In this document: piece by piece, positions 7,120 through 13,768 of the stretch
Layout of the letters: each line of letters begins with the position of its first letter
Position numbering within the stretch: position 1 is the stretch's first letter
Assembly: GCA_038230775.1 (NCBI GenBank)
Contig: JBBRMQ010000079.1
Span: forward strand, 1 to 15,967
Length of the DNA: 15,967 nucleotides
Reading direction: 5' to 3'
Source of the DNA: JBBRMQ01 sp038230775
GTDB lineage: Bacteria > Acidobacteriota > Thermoanaerobaculia > Gp7-AA8
Made by a program: the position numbers and the translations under genes
Notes under the pieces: model-generated
What the model was told of the DNA's origin: nothing
The model's database searches: none
The model's input: only the letters and a program-made list of their open reading frames with translations

Positions 7120-7346
7120 TACTCCGCCAGTCTTTTGAAGACTCCGGAGTACTTGCGATCCATCTCCTCGACCGCTTTCTTCAGCTTCTTCTCGCGTGCG
7201 CGGTCACGCACCGGCGTCACAACGAGCACATCGCCGTTGGTCGAGATCTCGAGCGGCGTGTCCTCGTCGATTCCGAGTTGCTCGAGCAATGGTTTGTCGA
7301 GAACGAGCGCGAGACTGTTTCCAGTCTTCGTCAGACGCTTGATCAT
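7119..7346 (-). CDS. AbrB/MazE/SpoVT-type DNA-binding antitoxin
   Basis: This 75-aa protein starts MIKRLTKTGNSLALVLDKPL, then has LEQLGIDEDTPLEISTNGD and VLVVTPVRD. That is the swapped-hairpin AbrB/MazE N-terminal fold, which binds DNA as a dimer. The Lys-rich helical tail (REKKLKKAVEEMDRKYSGVF) is the likely toxin-binding segment. It is the first gene of the pair and overlaps the Doc toxin start by one base. AbrB-type antitoxins next to Doc toxins are a known alternative to Phd. It should neutralise the toxin and repress its own promoter. There is no Shine-Dalgarno sequence before ATG 7346, and the -10 box lies so close that the transcript is probably leaderless. Confidence 0.9.
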   Translation of the reverse strand: MIKRLTKTGNSLALVLDKPLLEQLGIDEDTPLEISTNGDVLVVTPVRDRAREKKLKKAVEEMDRKYSGVFKRLAE

Positions 7347-7380
7347 CGTTCGTACATTATAGCGGTTCGGTACATACGTA
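7347..7380 (-). promoter_or_regulatory. Toxin-antitoxin promoter with TATAAT and putative operator repeats
   Basis: Read on the complement, a perfect TATAAT lies at 7361-7356, only 9 nt before the ATG at 7346. Transcription would start at or within about 3 nt of the start codon, giving a leaderless mRNA. The -35 region is weak (TGGTTA at 17-nt spacing). On the plus strand two related sequences flank the -10 box: CGTTCGTACAT (7347-7357) and GGTTCGGTACAT (7364-7375). They are good candidates for the AbrB-type antitoxin operator. A TACGTA palindrome follows at 7375-7380. Confidence 0.55.
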
Positions 7381-7415
7381 ACCAGTCGGGTTTCCTCCGG
7401 CGCCGGTCAGACTGT

Positions 7416-7442
7416 GACCGGCTGAAGCCGGTCCTCACACAG
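7416..7442. repeat. REP-like palindrome (GACCGGC-TGAA-GCCGGTC + CCTCACACAG)
   Basis: A perfect 7-bp stem with a TGAA loop is followed by a CACACAG tail. It matches 15382-15408, inside the kinase gene, at 26 of 27 bases. It sits in the divergent intergenic region between the toxin-antitoxin promoter and the M13 peptidase gene. In this 181-bp gap I see no convincing promoter for the peptidase. Confidence 0.75.
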
Positions 7443-7527
7443 AAGCAGCCAGCGAATAACCCGCGGGCGCGATATTGTTCTTGCTCGCAGTCCAACCGCA
7501 CCACCAAACCGAAACGGAGAAACACGT

Positions 7528-9585
7528 ATGAATTTGAGGCGAACCATCGCCACCGCTGTCCTTTTCACCGCAACCGCAGTCCTCGCAGCAGACTCCACCA
7601 CAACCACGCCGGACACCACCGCCAGGCGGTACGGCACATGGGGCGTCGACCTCGCCAGCATGGACACCTCCGTCAAGCCTGGCGACGACTTCTTCCGTTA
7701 CGTCAACGGCACGTGGCTGAAGACCGCGCAGATCCCTGCGGATCGCACCTCGTGGGGCGCCTTCCCGATTCTGACCGAGCTTTCAGAAACGCGTACGCGC
7801 GGCATCATCGAAGGCTGGGCAGCGGACAAGAAGCTCAAGCCCGGCTCGGAGGAGGCGAAGGTGGCGGCGATCTACCGCACGTTCCTCGATGACGCGACCG
7901 TCGAGAAGCTCGATGCCAAACCCATCGAGAGCTACCTCGCCGCGATCCGCAATGCGAAGACGAAGGATGACATCGCCGCGATCATGGGGCGCTCCGCGCG
8001 CGGATTCGGCAGCGCCTTCTTCGGCACCGGCGTCAGCGATGACGCGAAGCATCCCGACACCTACACCCTCTACGTCGGCCAGGCCGGCCTCGGTCTCCCC
8101 GATCGTGAGTTCTACCTGCAGGACAAGTTCAAGGAGCAGCGCGACCGTTACACGAAGTACGTGGCGGACATGCTGCGCCTCGCCGGCTGGGAGAATCCGG
8201 AGCAGAACGCAACCGACGTCGTGGCGCTGGAGGCGAAGCTCGCCGCCGCGCACTGGACGCGATCGCAGAGCCGCGACCGCGACAAGACATACAACCCGAT
8301 GACCGTCGCCGAGCTCGAGGCGTACGCGCCGGGATTCCCGTGGCGCACATCGCTGAACGCCGCAGGCCTCGACAAGGTGACGAACCTCGTCGTCCGCCAG
8401 AACACCGCCCTTCCGAAAGAGGCCCAGGTCTTCGCCGACGCACCGCTGGCCACCCTGCAGGCGTGGGAAGCGTTCCACGTCGCCGACGATGCGGCGCCGC
8501 TTCTGTCGAAGCGCTTCGCCGACGCAACCTGGGAGTTCCGCTCCCACTATCTCAACGGCACGACCGAGCAGCGCCCACGCTGGAAGCGCGCCGTCGCCGC
8601 AGCCGAAAGCGAGATGGGCGAAGCGATCGGACGCGAGTACGTCCGCCGCTACTTCCCGGCCCAGTCGAAGGTCGAGATGGAGAAGCTCGTCACGAATCTC
8701 CGGACCGCACTGAAGGCGCGCATCGACAACCTGCCGTGGATGAGCGCGGACACGAAGAAGGCGGCGCAGGAGAAACTCGCACACTTCACCGTCAAGATCG
8801 GCTATCCGTCGAAATGGCGCGACTACTCCGGCTTCACCGTGAAGGAAGGGGACATCGTCGGCAACTACGAGCGCGCCACGCAGTTCGAGTGGCAGCGCGA
8901 CGTGAGCCGCATCGGCCAGAAGACGGACAGGATCGAATGGGGCATGACGCCGCAGACGGTCAACGCGTACTACCGGTCGACGGCGAACGAGATCGTGTTC
9001 CCGGCGGCCATCCTGCAGCCGCCGTTCTTCGATCCGAAAGCCGATCCGGCCGTGAACTACGGCGGCATCGGCTCGGTCATCGGCCATGAGATCACGCACG
9101 GCTTCGATGATCAGGGCCGCAAGTCCGACGGCTACGGCGTGCTCCGCGACTGGTGGACCGCCGACGACGCACGGAAGTTCGAAGAGCAGGCGACGAAGTT
9201 AGGCGGGATGTACGAGGCCGTGAACTTCTCCGAACTGCCGGGCCTCCACATCATCGGCCGCCAGACCATGGGCGAGAACATCGGCGACCTGGGCGGCGTC
9301 CTCACGTCGCTCGATGCGTATCATCTGTCGCTCAAGGGCCAGCCCGCACCGGTCCTGGACGGATTCACCGGCGACCAGCGCTTCTTCCTCGGCTTCGCCC
9401 AGGTGTGGCGCTCGATGCAGCGTCCCGACGCACTGCGCCAGCAACTGATGACGAACCCGCACTCACCCGGCAGCGCGCGTGCGCAGCAGCCGCTCCGCAA
9501 CATCGATGCGTGGTACACCGCGTTCGGCGTCAAGGAAGGCGATGCGATGTACGTGAAACCCGAGGACCGCATCCGGATCTGGTAA
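7528..9585 (+). CDS. M13 family zinc metallopeptidase (neprilysin/PepO-like), exported
   Basis: This 685-aa protein covers the complete M13 family. The N-terminus (MNLRRTIATAVLFTATAVLA, then ADS) is a classic signal peptide, so it is probably periplasmic or secreted. A short Thr-rich linker leads to SVKPGDDFFRYVNGTWLKT, the family's N-terminal hallmark. Catalytic elements are NAYY at 479-482, HEITH (HExxH) at 520-524, and GENIGD with zinc ligand E583 and D587. The spacings between these (41 and 63 residues) equal those of human neprilysin. The C-terminus ends with the family's short Trp-terminal pattern (RIRIW). It cleaves small peptides at hydrophobic residues. ATG 7528 has CGGAGA about 8 nt upstream. 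A strong terminator follows the gene. No key residue is missing. Confidence 0.97.
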   Translation: MNLRRTIATAVLFTATAVLAADSTTTTPDTTARRYGTWGVDLASMDTSVKPGDDFFRYVNGTWLKTAQIPADRTSWGAFPILTELSETRTRGIIEGWAADKKLKPGSEEAKVAAIYRTFLDDATVEKLDAKPIESYLAAIRNAKTKDDIAAIMGRSARGFGSAFFGTGVSDDAKHPDTYTLYVGQAGLGLPDREFYLQDKFKEQRDRYTKYVADMLRLAGWENPEQNATDVVALEAKLAAAHWTRSQSRDRDKTYNPMTVAELEAYAPGFPWRTSLNAAGLDKVTNLVVRQNTALPKEAQVFADAPLATLQAWEAFHVADDAAPLLSKRFADATWEFRSHYLNGTTEQRPRWKRAVAAAESEMGEAIGREYVRRYFPAQSKVEMEKLVTNLRTALKARIDNLPWMSADTKKAAQEKLAHFTVKIGYPSKWRDYSGFTVKEGDIVGNYERATQFEWQRDVSRIGQKTDRIEWGMTPQTVNAYYRSTANEIVFPAAILQPPFFDPKADPAVNYGGIGSVIGHEITHGFDDQGRKSDGYGVLRDWWTADDARKFEEQATKLGGMYEAVNFSELPGLHIIGRQTMGENIGDLGGVLTSLDAYHLSLKGQPAPVLDGFTGDQRFFLGFAQVWRSMQRPDALRQQLMTNPHSPGSARAQQPLRNIDAWYTAFGVKEGDAMYVKPEDRIRIW

Positions 9586-9614
9586 TCGTCGCGTTCACGG
9601 AATTGTTTTTTTCA

Positions 9615-9645
9615 GGCCGCGGCGAGAGTCGCGGCCCTTTTTGTT
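9615..9645 (+). terminator. Rho-independent terminator after the M13 peptidase gene
   Basis: GGCCGCG (9615-9621) pairs with CGCGGCC (9630-9636) over a short loop that can extend the stem. The U-rich tract CTTTTTGTTT follows. It lies 30 nt after the peptidase stop and isolates that gene from the second 244-bp repeat copy. Confidence 0.9.
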
Positions 9646-9659
9646 TCTGTACTACACCA

Positions 9660-9903
9660 GGTAGAAACTTTGCCGTTCGCGATTTTCCGAGGGATCCTCG
9701 GGGCATGAAGAGTGACAGATGGGCGGACCGGTTGAACGATCTCGAGGACGAGCTCTTTGCGCGCGGCGCGCAGATCGTCATCGATCCAAATCTTGACGAC
9801 GACAGGAAGCTGGCAATCCTCGAAGGGATCCTCGCATTCGAGAACGCGCGGCACGATGCAATCGATGACGGGTTCGGGAAGCCGATCCATGACTGCTGAT
9901 TCG
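9660..9903 (+). repeat. 244-bp direct repeat, copy 2
   Basis: Partner of 3317-3560, same orientation, no indels. It begins at the same GGTAGAAA boundary, here 15 nt after the terminator U-tract, which differs completely from the context of copy 1. The boundary therefore marks the edge of the duplicated unit. It carries the second 64-aa gene and the same leader hairpin (9687-9701). Confidence 0.9.
9705..9899 (+). CDS. Small acidic protein of unknown function, paralog 2 (64 aa)
   Basis: Same length as the copy at 3362, with eight substitutions (D25V, E29N, T37A, E41G, S53I, A56G, R60P, L62H). The N-terminal 24 residues are identical, and change is concentrated in the C-terminal half. I do not recognise the family. 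The leader hairpin enclosing GAGG is conserved exactly. The ATG is the natural start because homology between copies is strongest from there. An ATG in the +1 frame overlaps the gene's last codons (MTADSDAASVQL...), as in copy 1, but this frame runs into hairpin repeats. With a terminator just upstream, transcription must begin within the roughly 60 nt before the ATG, so the conserved leader probably contains its promoter (TTGCCG at 9671-9676 is a possible -35). Confidence 0.65.
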   Translation: MKSDRWADRLNDLEDELFARGAQIVIDPNLDDDRKLAILEGILAFENARHDAIDDGFGKPIHDC

Positions 9904-9930
9904 GATGCTGCGTCGGTGCAGCTCGTAGAT

Positions 9931-10254
9931 GTGTCATCCCGGGAATGGCGGCGCCAGTACTCTGACTCGCTGGCCAGCCGGAGGGCTGGCCCCACACCTC
10001 GCGCTTCGCGCGGCTGCCTTCCCTCGCGTCTCGCGAGCGGCTGGCCAGCCGGAGGGCTGGCCCCACACCTCGCGCTTCGCGCGGGCTGCCTTCCTTCGCG
10101 TCTCGCGAGCGGCTGGCCCCACACTTCGCGCTTCGCGCGGATGCCTTCCCTCGCGTCTCGCGAGCGGCTGGCCCCACACTTCGCGGTTCGCGCGGCTGCC
10201 TTCCCTCGCGTCAGCGAGGAAGTGAGGGGCCAGTCCTCTGACTGGCCGCGATCA
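9931..10254. repeat. Array of four hairpin-forming repeat units bounded by CCAGTC-CTCT-GACTGG palindromes
   Basis: Unit starts are at 9970, 10041, 10113 and 10168, with lengths of about 71, 72, 55 and 45+ bp. A full unit has three palindromes: GGCCAGCC-GGAG-GGCTGGCC, CGCGC-TTC-GCGCG and CTCGCG-TCT-CGCGAG, linked by CCCCACAC and CTGCCTTCC. Units 3 and 4 lack the 16 bp of the first palindrome. The left flank has a degenerate GGCGCCAGTACTCTGACT. The right end has GGCCAGTC-CTCT-GACTGGCC followed by GCGATCA (to 10254). All reading frames through this array are repeat-derived and I annotate no gene in it. No spacers of unique sequence occur, so it is not CRISPR. Confidence 0.9.
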
Positions 10255-10345
10255 CGGAACGTGATGCGCTGATCCTTGATCTCGCGAGGTTCGGCTTTCT
10301 TTTCCTTCCCTGGTCGGCGGCGGGACTCGATCACGATTTCAGGGC
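10255..10345 (-). pseudogene. Relic of a PD40-type Ser/Thr kinase linker
   Basis: On the complement this reads RPGKEKKAEPREIKDQRITF then R. That closely matches the linker-to-propeller junction of the kinase gene at the right of the window (EIKYQRITFRRGF). The nucleotide match is also evident: CGGAACGTGATGCGCTGAT (10255-10273), continuing as CCTTGATCTC, against 15319-15346 with one mismatch. The relic stops exactly at the GATCA edge of the repeat array, so the propeller side is gone. The left extent on the coding side (near 10345) is uncertain. It is non-functional but shows that another kinase gene of the same type once lay here. Confidence 0.65.
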
Positions 10346-11784
10346 GTCCTCGAGCGCGTGGCGAGCGTGCCGTCAACCGTCAACCGTCAACGCGCGTAGC
10401 GCCACGCGCTGCTATCATCGCTGCTCTGCGACTGCGGGACATCGAACGCCTGACGCGGCTTCACGACGCCCTTCTCTTTCGCTGCGCCTATCCCCCGTCA
10501 CGACGCGCGTTGCAGCGCGCGGAAACGGAGCTGGCGACGTTCGCGGATCGATTCCGCGGCTCCCCGCCGCTCGATCCCGAGGTGTCGGGGATTGCCGGGA
10601 CGTCGAGCGAGACGACGTTCTCGCACGCCATCGCGAGCTGGCTCGCGGATCGATTCCCGCGCCTGGTGTCGATCGACTGGAACGACCTCGACCCCGACCG
10701 CCTCGCCGCCGCGCTCACGCCGCTCATCCCCTTTCTCGAGGAGGAGACCGCGGTCGACGCCAACGTCCCGCTGCTCGAATGGCTCCGGGCCGCGCGTCCG
10801 GGCGACAAGGATGGCGGCCTGGCTTGGCTTCTGCGTGGCGATCCCGCGCTCTTCGATGCGCTCCACCCGTGGATCGTCTGGAGATTCCCGAACTCGGAAG
10901 TGACGCGCACACGCATGCGGCGGCGCCCGCGAAGGATCTTCTACCAGACCGGCTCGCTGCTCACGCGGCGCGATGTCTCGCTGGAGAAGGAGATCAAGGG
11001 ACCATCACTGCCCGTCCGCACGCTGACGCGACGCCAGGGAGAGAAGGCGCTCGACATGGCGCGCGCCGCGCTCGCGATGCGCCAGCGCGAGGTGTACTGC
11101 TTCACGTGGGGCGATCCCTCGACGATCGTTTCCGCCGACTGCGGACGCGGCGTGGAGATCCTGCTGATCGGAATCGTTCCCGGGAAACGCCTGCCGCTGC
11201 GCGCCGGCTTCGCGCCGCTGATCTTCCGCAACGGCGTCCCGATCGGGTACGCCGACGCGTTCGGCATCTGCGACCGGATGGAAGTCAGCTTCAACATCTT
11301 CTACGCGTTCCGCAATGCGGAGGCCGCGTACGGCTTCGCGAAGATGCTGCGGTTGTATCACCAGCTCTTCGGCTCCACCTCTTTCTCCATCGACCCGTAT
11401 CAGATCGGCGCTGGGAACGACGAAGCGATCGAGGCGGGCGCCTTCTGGTTCTACCGCAAGCTCGGGTTTCACTGCACCGATCCGGCGATCGAGCAGATGG
11501 CCCGCCGCGAAGAAGCGCGCATCGCGGCCGATCCGTCGCATCGATCCTCGGCGGCGACGCTGGGTCGCCTGGCGCGCGGATCGATGATCTACGACCTGCC
11601 CGGCTCGCCGCAGGGCGAGTGGGACCGTTTTCACGTGCGGAACCTCCGGAGGAAGCCCGTCATCATGAGCAAAGAGATTGCGCGCGCGAAACGCGGGCGT
11701 TCGGAGAGGCAATACCTGCGACTGACCGCGCGCGACAAGACATTTCGCAACTTGATCCGCCGCCCCAGGGCCGTACCGCCATAA
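10276..11784 (+). CDS. Conserved hypothetical protein with GNAT-like C-terminal half
   Basis: The open frame gives up to 502 aa. From about residue 51 it reads LRLRDIERLTRLHDALLFRC and WLADRFPRLVSIDWND, with RRPRRIFYQTGSLLTRRDVS further on. I recall such features from long uncharacterised bacterial proteins, without a named function. Residues 325-398 (NGVPIGYADAFG, FRNAEAAYGFAKMLRLYHQL, SIDPYQIGAGN, FWFYRKLGF) resemble the GNAT acyltransferase fold, ending in the typical N....YxKLGF pattern. Acetyl-CoA use is inference only. The TTG at 10276 is the only canonical start covering the conserved part, but it lies on the antisense of a kinase relic. The next canonical in-frame start (TTG 10510) would cut the conserved region. 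A CTG at 10426 preceded by TATCAT (10413-10418) is a possible leaderless start. It lies 38 bp before the next gene on the same strand. Confidence 0.75.
   Translation: MISRGSAFFSFPGRRRDSITISGRPRARGERAVNRQPSTRVAPRAAIIAALRLRDIERLTRLHDALLFRCAYPPSRRALQRAETELATFADRFRGSPPLDPEVSGIAGTSSETTFSHAIASWLADRFPRLVSIDWNDLDPDRLAAALTPLIPFLEEETAVDANVPLLEWLRAARPGDKDGGLAWLLRGDPALFDALHPWIVWRFPNSEVTRTRMRRRPRRIFYQTGSLLTRRDVSLEKEIKGPSLPVRTLTRRQGEKALDMARAALAMRQREVYCFTWGDPSTIVSADCGRGVEILLIGIVPGKRLPLRAGFAPLIFRNGVPIGYADAFGICDRMEVSFNIFYAFRNAEAAYGFAKMLRLYHQLFGSTSFSIDPYQIGAGNDEAIEAGAFWFYRKLGFHCTDPAIEQMARREEARIAADPSHRSSAATLGRLARGSMIYDLPGSPQGEWDRFHVRNLRRKPVIMSKEIARAKRGRSERQYLRLTARDKTFRNLIRRPRAVPP
10370..10390 (+). repeat. Three tandem copies of CCGTCAA
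   Basis: A perfect 7-bp unit is repeated three times between the kinase relic and the presumed true start of the GNAT-like gene. A 7-bp unit shifts the reading frame with each copy gained or lost. Confidence 0.85.
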
Positions 11785-11822
11785 GTGTGATATCAACTAC
11801 GGAGGTTTGAGGAGGCACTGCG

Positions 11823-12164
11823 ATGCCCTGGCAATCGTTCTCCGTCGATCAATACGAAGCGTTTCAGGTTGCGATGAACACGTCCGGGTTTCCGGATGTC
11901 TACGCCTTCATCCGGCTTTCCTGGGGCGGTCAGCAACGTGCCACTCTGTGGTTCTCTCGCGATAGCGCCGCAGTGGTCGCGCCGAACGCCTCTTTCGTCG
12001 CAGGCGGCGTCACGATGTACTACGCGCGCTTCAGGCACGCGCAGTTTCACGACGCCATCGATCTGCTGAGAAACGAGAGGCCGATGTTCTTCCAATGGAA
12101 CGACATGACGAACGGTGCGTTTCTCGGTACCTCGAGCGAACCGGTTGGCGAAGGGGAGTCGTGA
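11823..12164 (+). CDS. Stand-alone 113-aa domain protein, paralog of the next gene's N-terminus
   Basis: I do not recognise the domain. It reads MPWQSFSVDQYEAFQVAMN, then AFIRLSWGGQ, TLWFSRDSAA, YYARFRHAQF and FFQWNDMTNGAFLG. It is rich in alternating hydrophobic and aromatic residues and probably mostly beta. There is no signal peptide or transmembrane helix, so it should be cytoplasmic. About 72 of 113 residues are identical to the first 113 of the protein at 12175, without gaps, so the pair arose by tandem duplication. The start is secure: GGAGG at 11811-11815 stands 7 nt before ATG 11823, and a second GGAGG lies at 11801. It is 38 bp from the previous gene and 10 bp from the next, which suggests an operon. 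It could be a partner, decoy or inhibitor of the larger protein. Confidence 0.85.
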   Translation: MPWQSFSVDQYEAFQVAMNTSGFPDVYAFIRLSWGGQQRATLWFSRDSAAVVAPNASFVAGGVTMYYARFRHAQFHDAIDLLRNERPMFFQWNDMTNGAFLGTSSEPVGEGES

Positions 12165-12174
12165 GATTCCGTTC

Positions 12175-13593
12175 ATGACCTGGCAATCATTTTCCATCGA
12201 TCAATACGAGATCCACCCGGTTGCACTGAACAGTCCCGGCTATCCGGAGATCTCCGCCTTCGTCAGGCTTTCCTGGGGCGGACAGGTACGCGTGACCCTG
12301 TGGTTCTATGGCAACAGCGCAGCCTCAGTTCCAGCGAACAGGTCGTTCGTTTCCGGTCGGCTCGTGCGCTACTACGCACGATTCAGAGAAGCGGACCTTC
12401 CGGACGCCGTCGATCTCCTCAGGAACGAGAAGCCAGTGTTCTTCCACTGGAACGACATGACGAACGGCGCATTTCTCGCCACAGCAACGGAGATCGTGGG
12501 CGAAGGCGACGTCCCCGATCCTCCGGGAACGCCGGGCTTTCTGCATTTCTGGCTTCTCTCTCACCCCGACGTCGCGGGCAGCATCAAGTGGCAAACCGTT
12601 TTTCAGACGAGCGCCTACGACGTTCCCGAGACCGCAAAACTCCCGTGGCTGAAGTGGTCGCAGACGATGAAGAACGATCTGGAGACCGCCTTCGCGCAGG
12701 CATGGTCGTGGCTGCATCAGCAGCCTGACCCCTTCCACAATCTCCACGAAACGCTGGCATACCCGCCGATCAACATCGCGCCCGGCATTGCCAACAACAA
12801 CGACACGCCCTACGTCGAAATCAGCGAGGCGTATGCCTGGGATCTGTACGTGCGGTGGATCGCCTGGTGCCTGGTGGTCGAGCTGGGCAACTGGGTTCCG
12901 TGGTCGGTGACGTCCTACACGAACGAAGAGCGACAGGTCTTGTTCGACAGCGCCGCGATCATGTCGAGAAACGGTCTGGGCATTCAGGGCCTCGGATCGG
13001 GCAACCCCGGCCACCCGAATTACATCAAGCGTAAGGACAACCTCGGCGCATCGCTGATCGCTCCGCCGCGCTACACCGCCGCGTTCCTTGACCTCAACGG
13101 ATTGCGCAGCGCCACGCGGCTGCAGACCATCGGCAACCTCCTGCAGTGGGCGCGGAACAACCTCGCCCACTTCTACGGCGCCGCAAACTACGGAATCATG
13201 GAAGCGCACTGGCAGTATCGCGGCCTCCCACCAATCACACGGATCCTCGAAGGCACGACACTCACGACGCTCGCTCAATTCAACCACTGGACGGCGGGCT
13301 GCCACGGAACGACGGGCTTTCTGCGAAACGTCCTGCGCGCCGTCAACATCCCGGTGCAGATCGTTCGCATCTGCGGCCACTCTCTTGCGTACTTCCTGAC
13401 GGAGGGCCGCTACCTCGATCACGGCGACGATCCGTACAACCTCGACTTCAAGGCGACGGGTCTCCCCGCCCTGGACCTTCTGATCGACGAGGCGACGTAT
13501 ACCCAGTGGTTCGGCGCCAATCCCGATAATCACGACGACGTTTCGGCGTGCACGTACATCGGGCATCAGGTGCAGGTGCTTCACGGTCCGTGA
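12175..13593 (+). CDS. Two-domain protein: shared 113-aa domain plus transglutaminase/papain-like C-terminal domain
   Basis: This is a 472-aa protein. Residues 1-113 are the domain shared with the preceding gene (MTWQSFSIDQYEIHPVALN ... FFHWNDMTNGAFLATATEIV). A DPPGTPG linker and an aromatic-rich middle (WLKWSQTMKNDLETAFAQAW; NNNDTPYVEISEAYAWDLYV) follow. The C-terminal part has GCHGTTGFLRNVLRAVNIPV with C376, then CGHSLAYFLTEGRYLDHGDD with H402 and D415 (or D418). The order Cys on a helix start, His on a strand, then Asp fits the transglutaminase-like cysteine fold. Activity as protease, transglutaminase or amidase cannot be told from sequence. There is no export signal. ATG 12175 is preferred because it aligns with the paralog's start, although the frame opens earlier (12115). 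A GGGGAG at about 12154 is a distant ribosome site, so coupling to the upstream gene is likely. Confidence 0.8.
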   Translation: MTWQSFSIDQYEIHPVALNSPGYPEISAFVRLSWGGQVRVTLWFYGNSAASVPANRSFVSGRLVRYYARFREADLPDAVDLLRNEKPVFFHWNDMTNGAFLATATEIVGEGDVPDPPGTPGFLHFWLLSHPDVAGSIKWQTVFQTSAYDVPETAKLPWLKWSQTMKNDLETAFAQAWSWLHQQPDPFHNLHETLAYPPINIAPGIANNNDTPYVEISEAYAWDLYVRWIAWCLVVELGNWVPWSVTSYTNEERQVLFDSAAIMSRNGLGIQGLGSGNPGHPNYIKRKDNLGASLIAPPRYTAAFLDLNGLRSATRLQTIGNLLQWARNNLAHFYGAANYGIMEAHWQYRGLPPITRILEGTTLTTLAQFNHWTAGCHGTTGFLRNVLRAVNIPVQIVRICGHSLAYFLTEGRYLDHGDDPYNLDFKATGLPALDLLIDEATYTQWFGANPDNHDDVSACTYIGHQVQVLHGP

Positions 13594-13690
13594 CCGGCTT
13601 GATCATCGGCGGAATCGACCTTGTTGCGACGGCGCCGTCCCCAGTACGCTCCCGCCGCCAGCTCAACGACCGCGCCGAAGGTTTTCAGCG

Positions 13691-13765
13691 CTGGCCAGCC
13701 GGAGGGCTGGCCCCACACTTCGCGCTTCGCGCGGCTAGCGGCGCCAGTCCTGTGACTGGCCGCGA

Positions 13766-13768
<3 letters not shown>
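13691..13768. repeat. Composite palindromic repeat between convergent genes
   Basis: It starts CTGGCCAGCCGGAGGGCTGG, continues CCCCACACTTCGCGCTTCGC and GCGGCT, then GCGCCAGTC-CTGT-GACTGGC and CGCGATCA. It is a single, shortened version of the 9931-10254 array, with the same right-hand GATCA edge. The last three bases of the element (TCA, 13766-13768) are the stop codon of the convergent kinase gene. The hairpins may serve as a two-way terminator. The 97 bp between 13594 and 13690 hold nothing I can identify. Confidence 0.85.

Noticed and set aside
7783..9099. 438-aa minus-strand frame opposite the M13 peptidase
   Set aside because: It is an Arg/Val/Leu-rich antisense shadow; the plus-strand gene has all catalytic motifs with exact family spacing.
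9970..10212. Possible CRISPR array
   Set aside because: Units are contiguous with no unique spacers, each unit contains several different palindromes, and no cas gene is near.
9530..10376. Long open frames on the minus strand, and one on the plus strand, through the repeat array
   Set aside because: Their translations are periodic (ASRSRDAREG, ARREGRQPA) and arise from the hairpin repeats joined to antisense of the 64-aa gene; no domain or ribosome site supports them.
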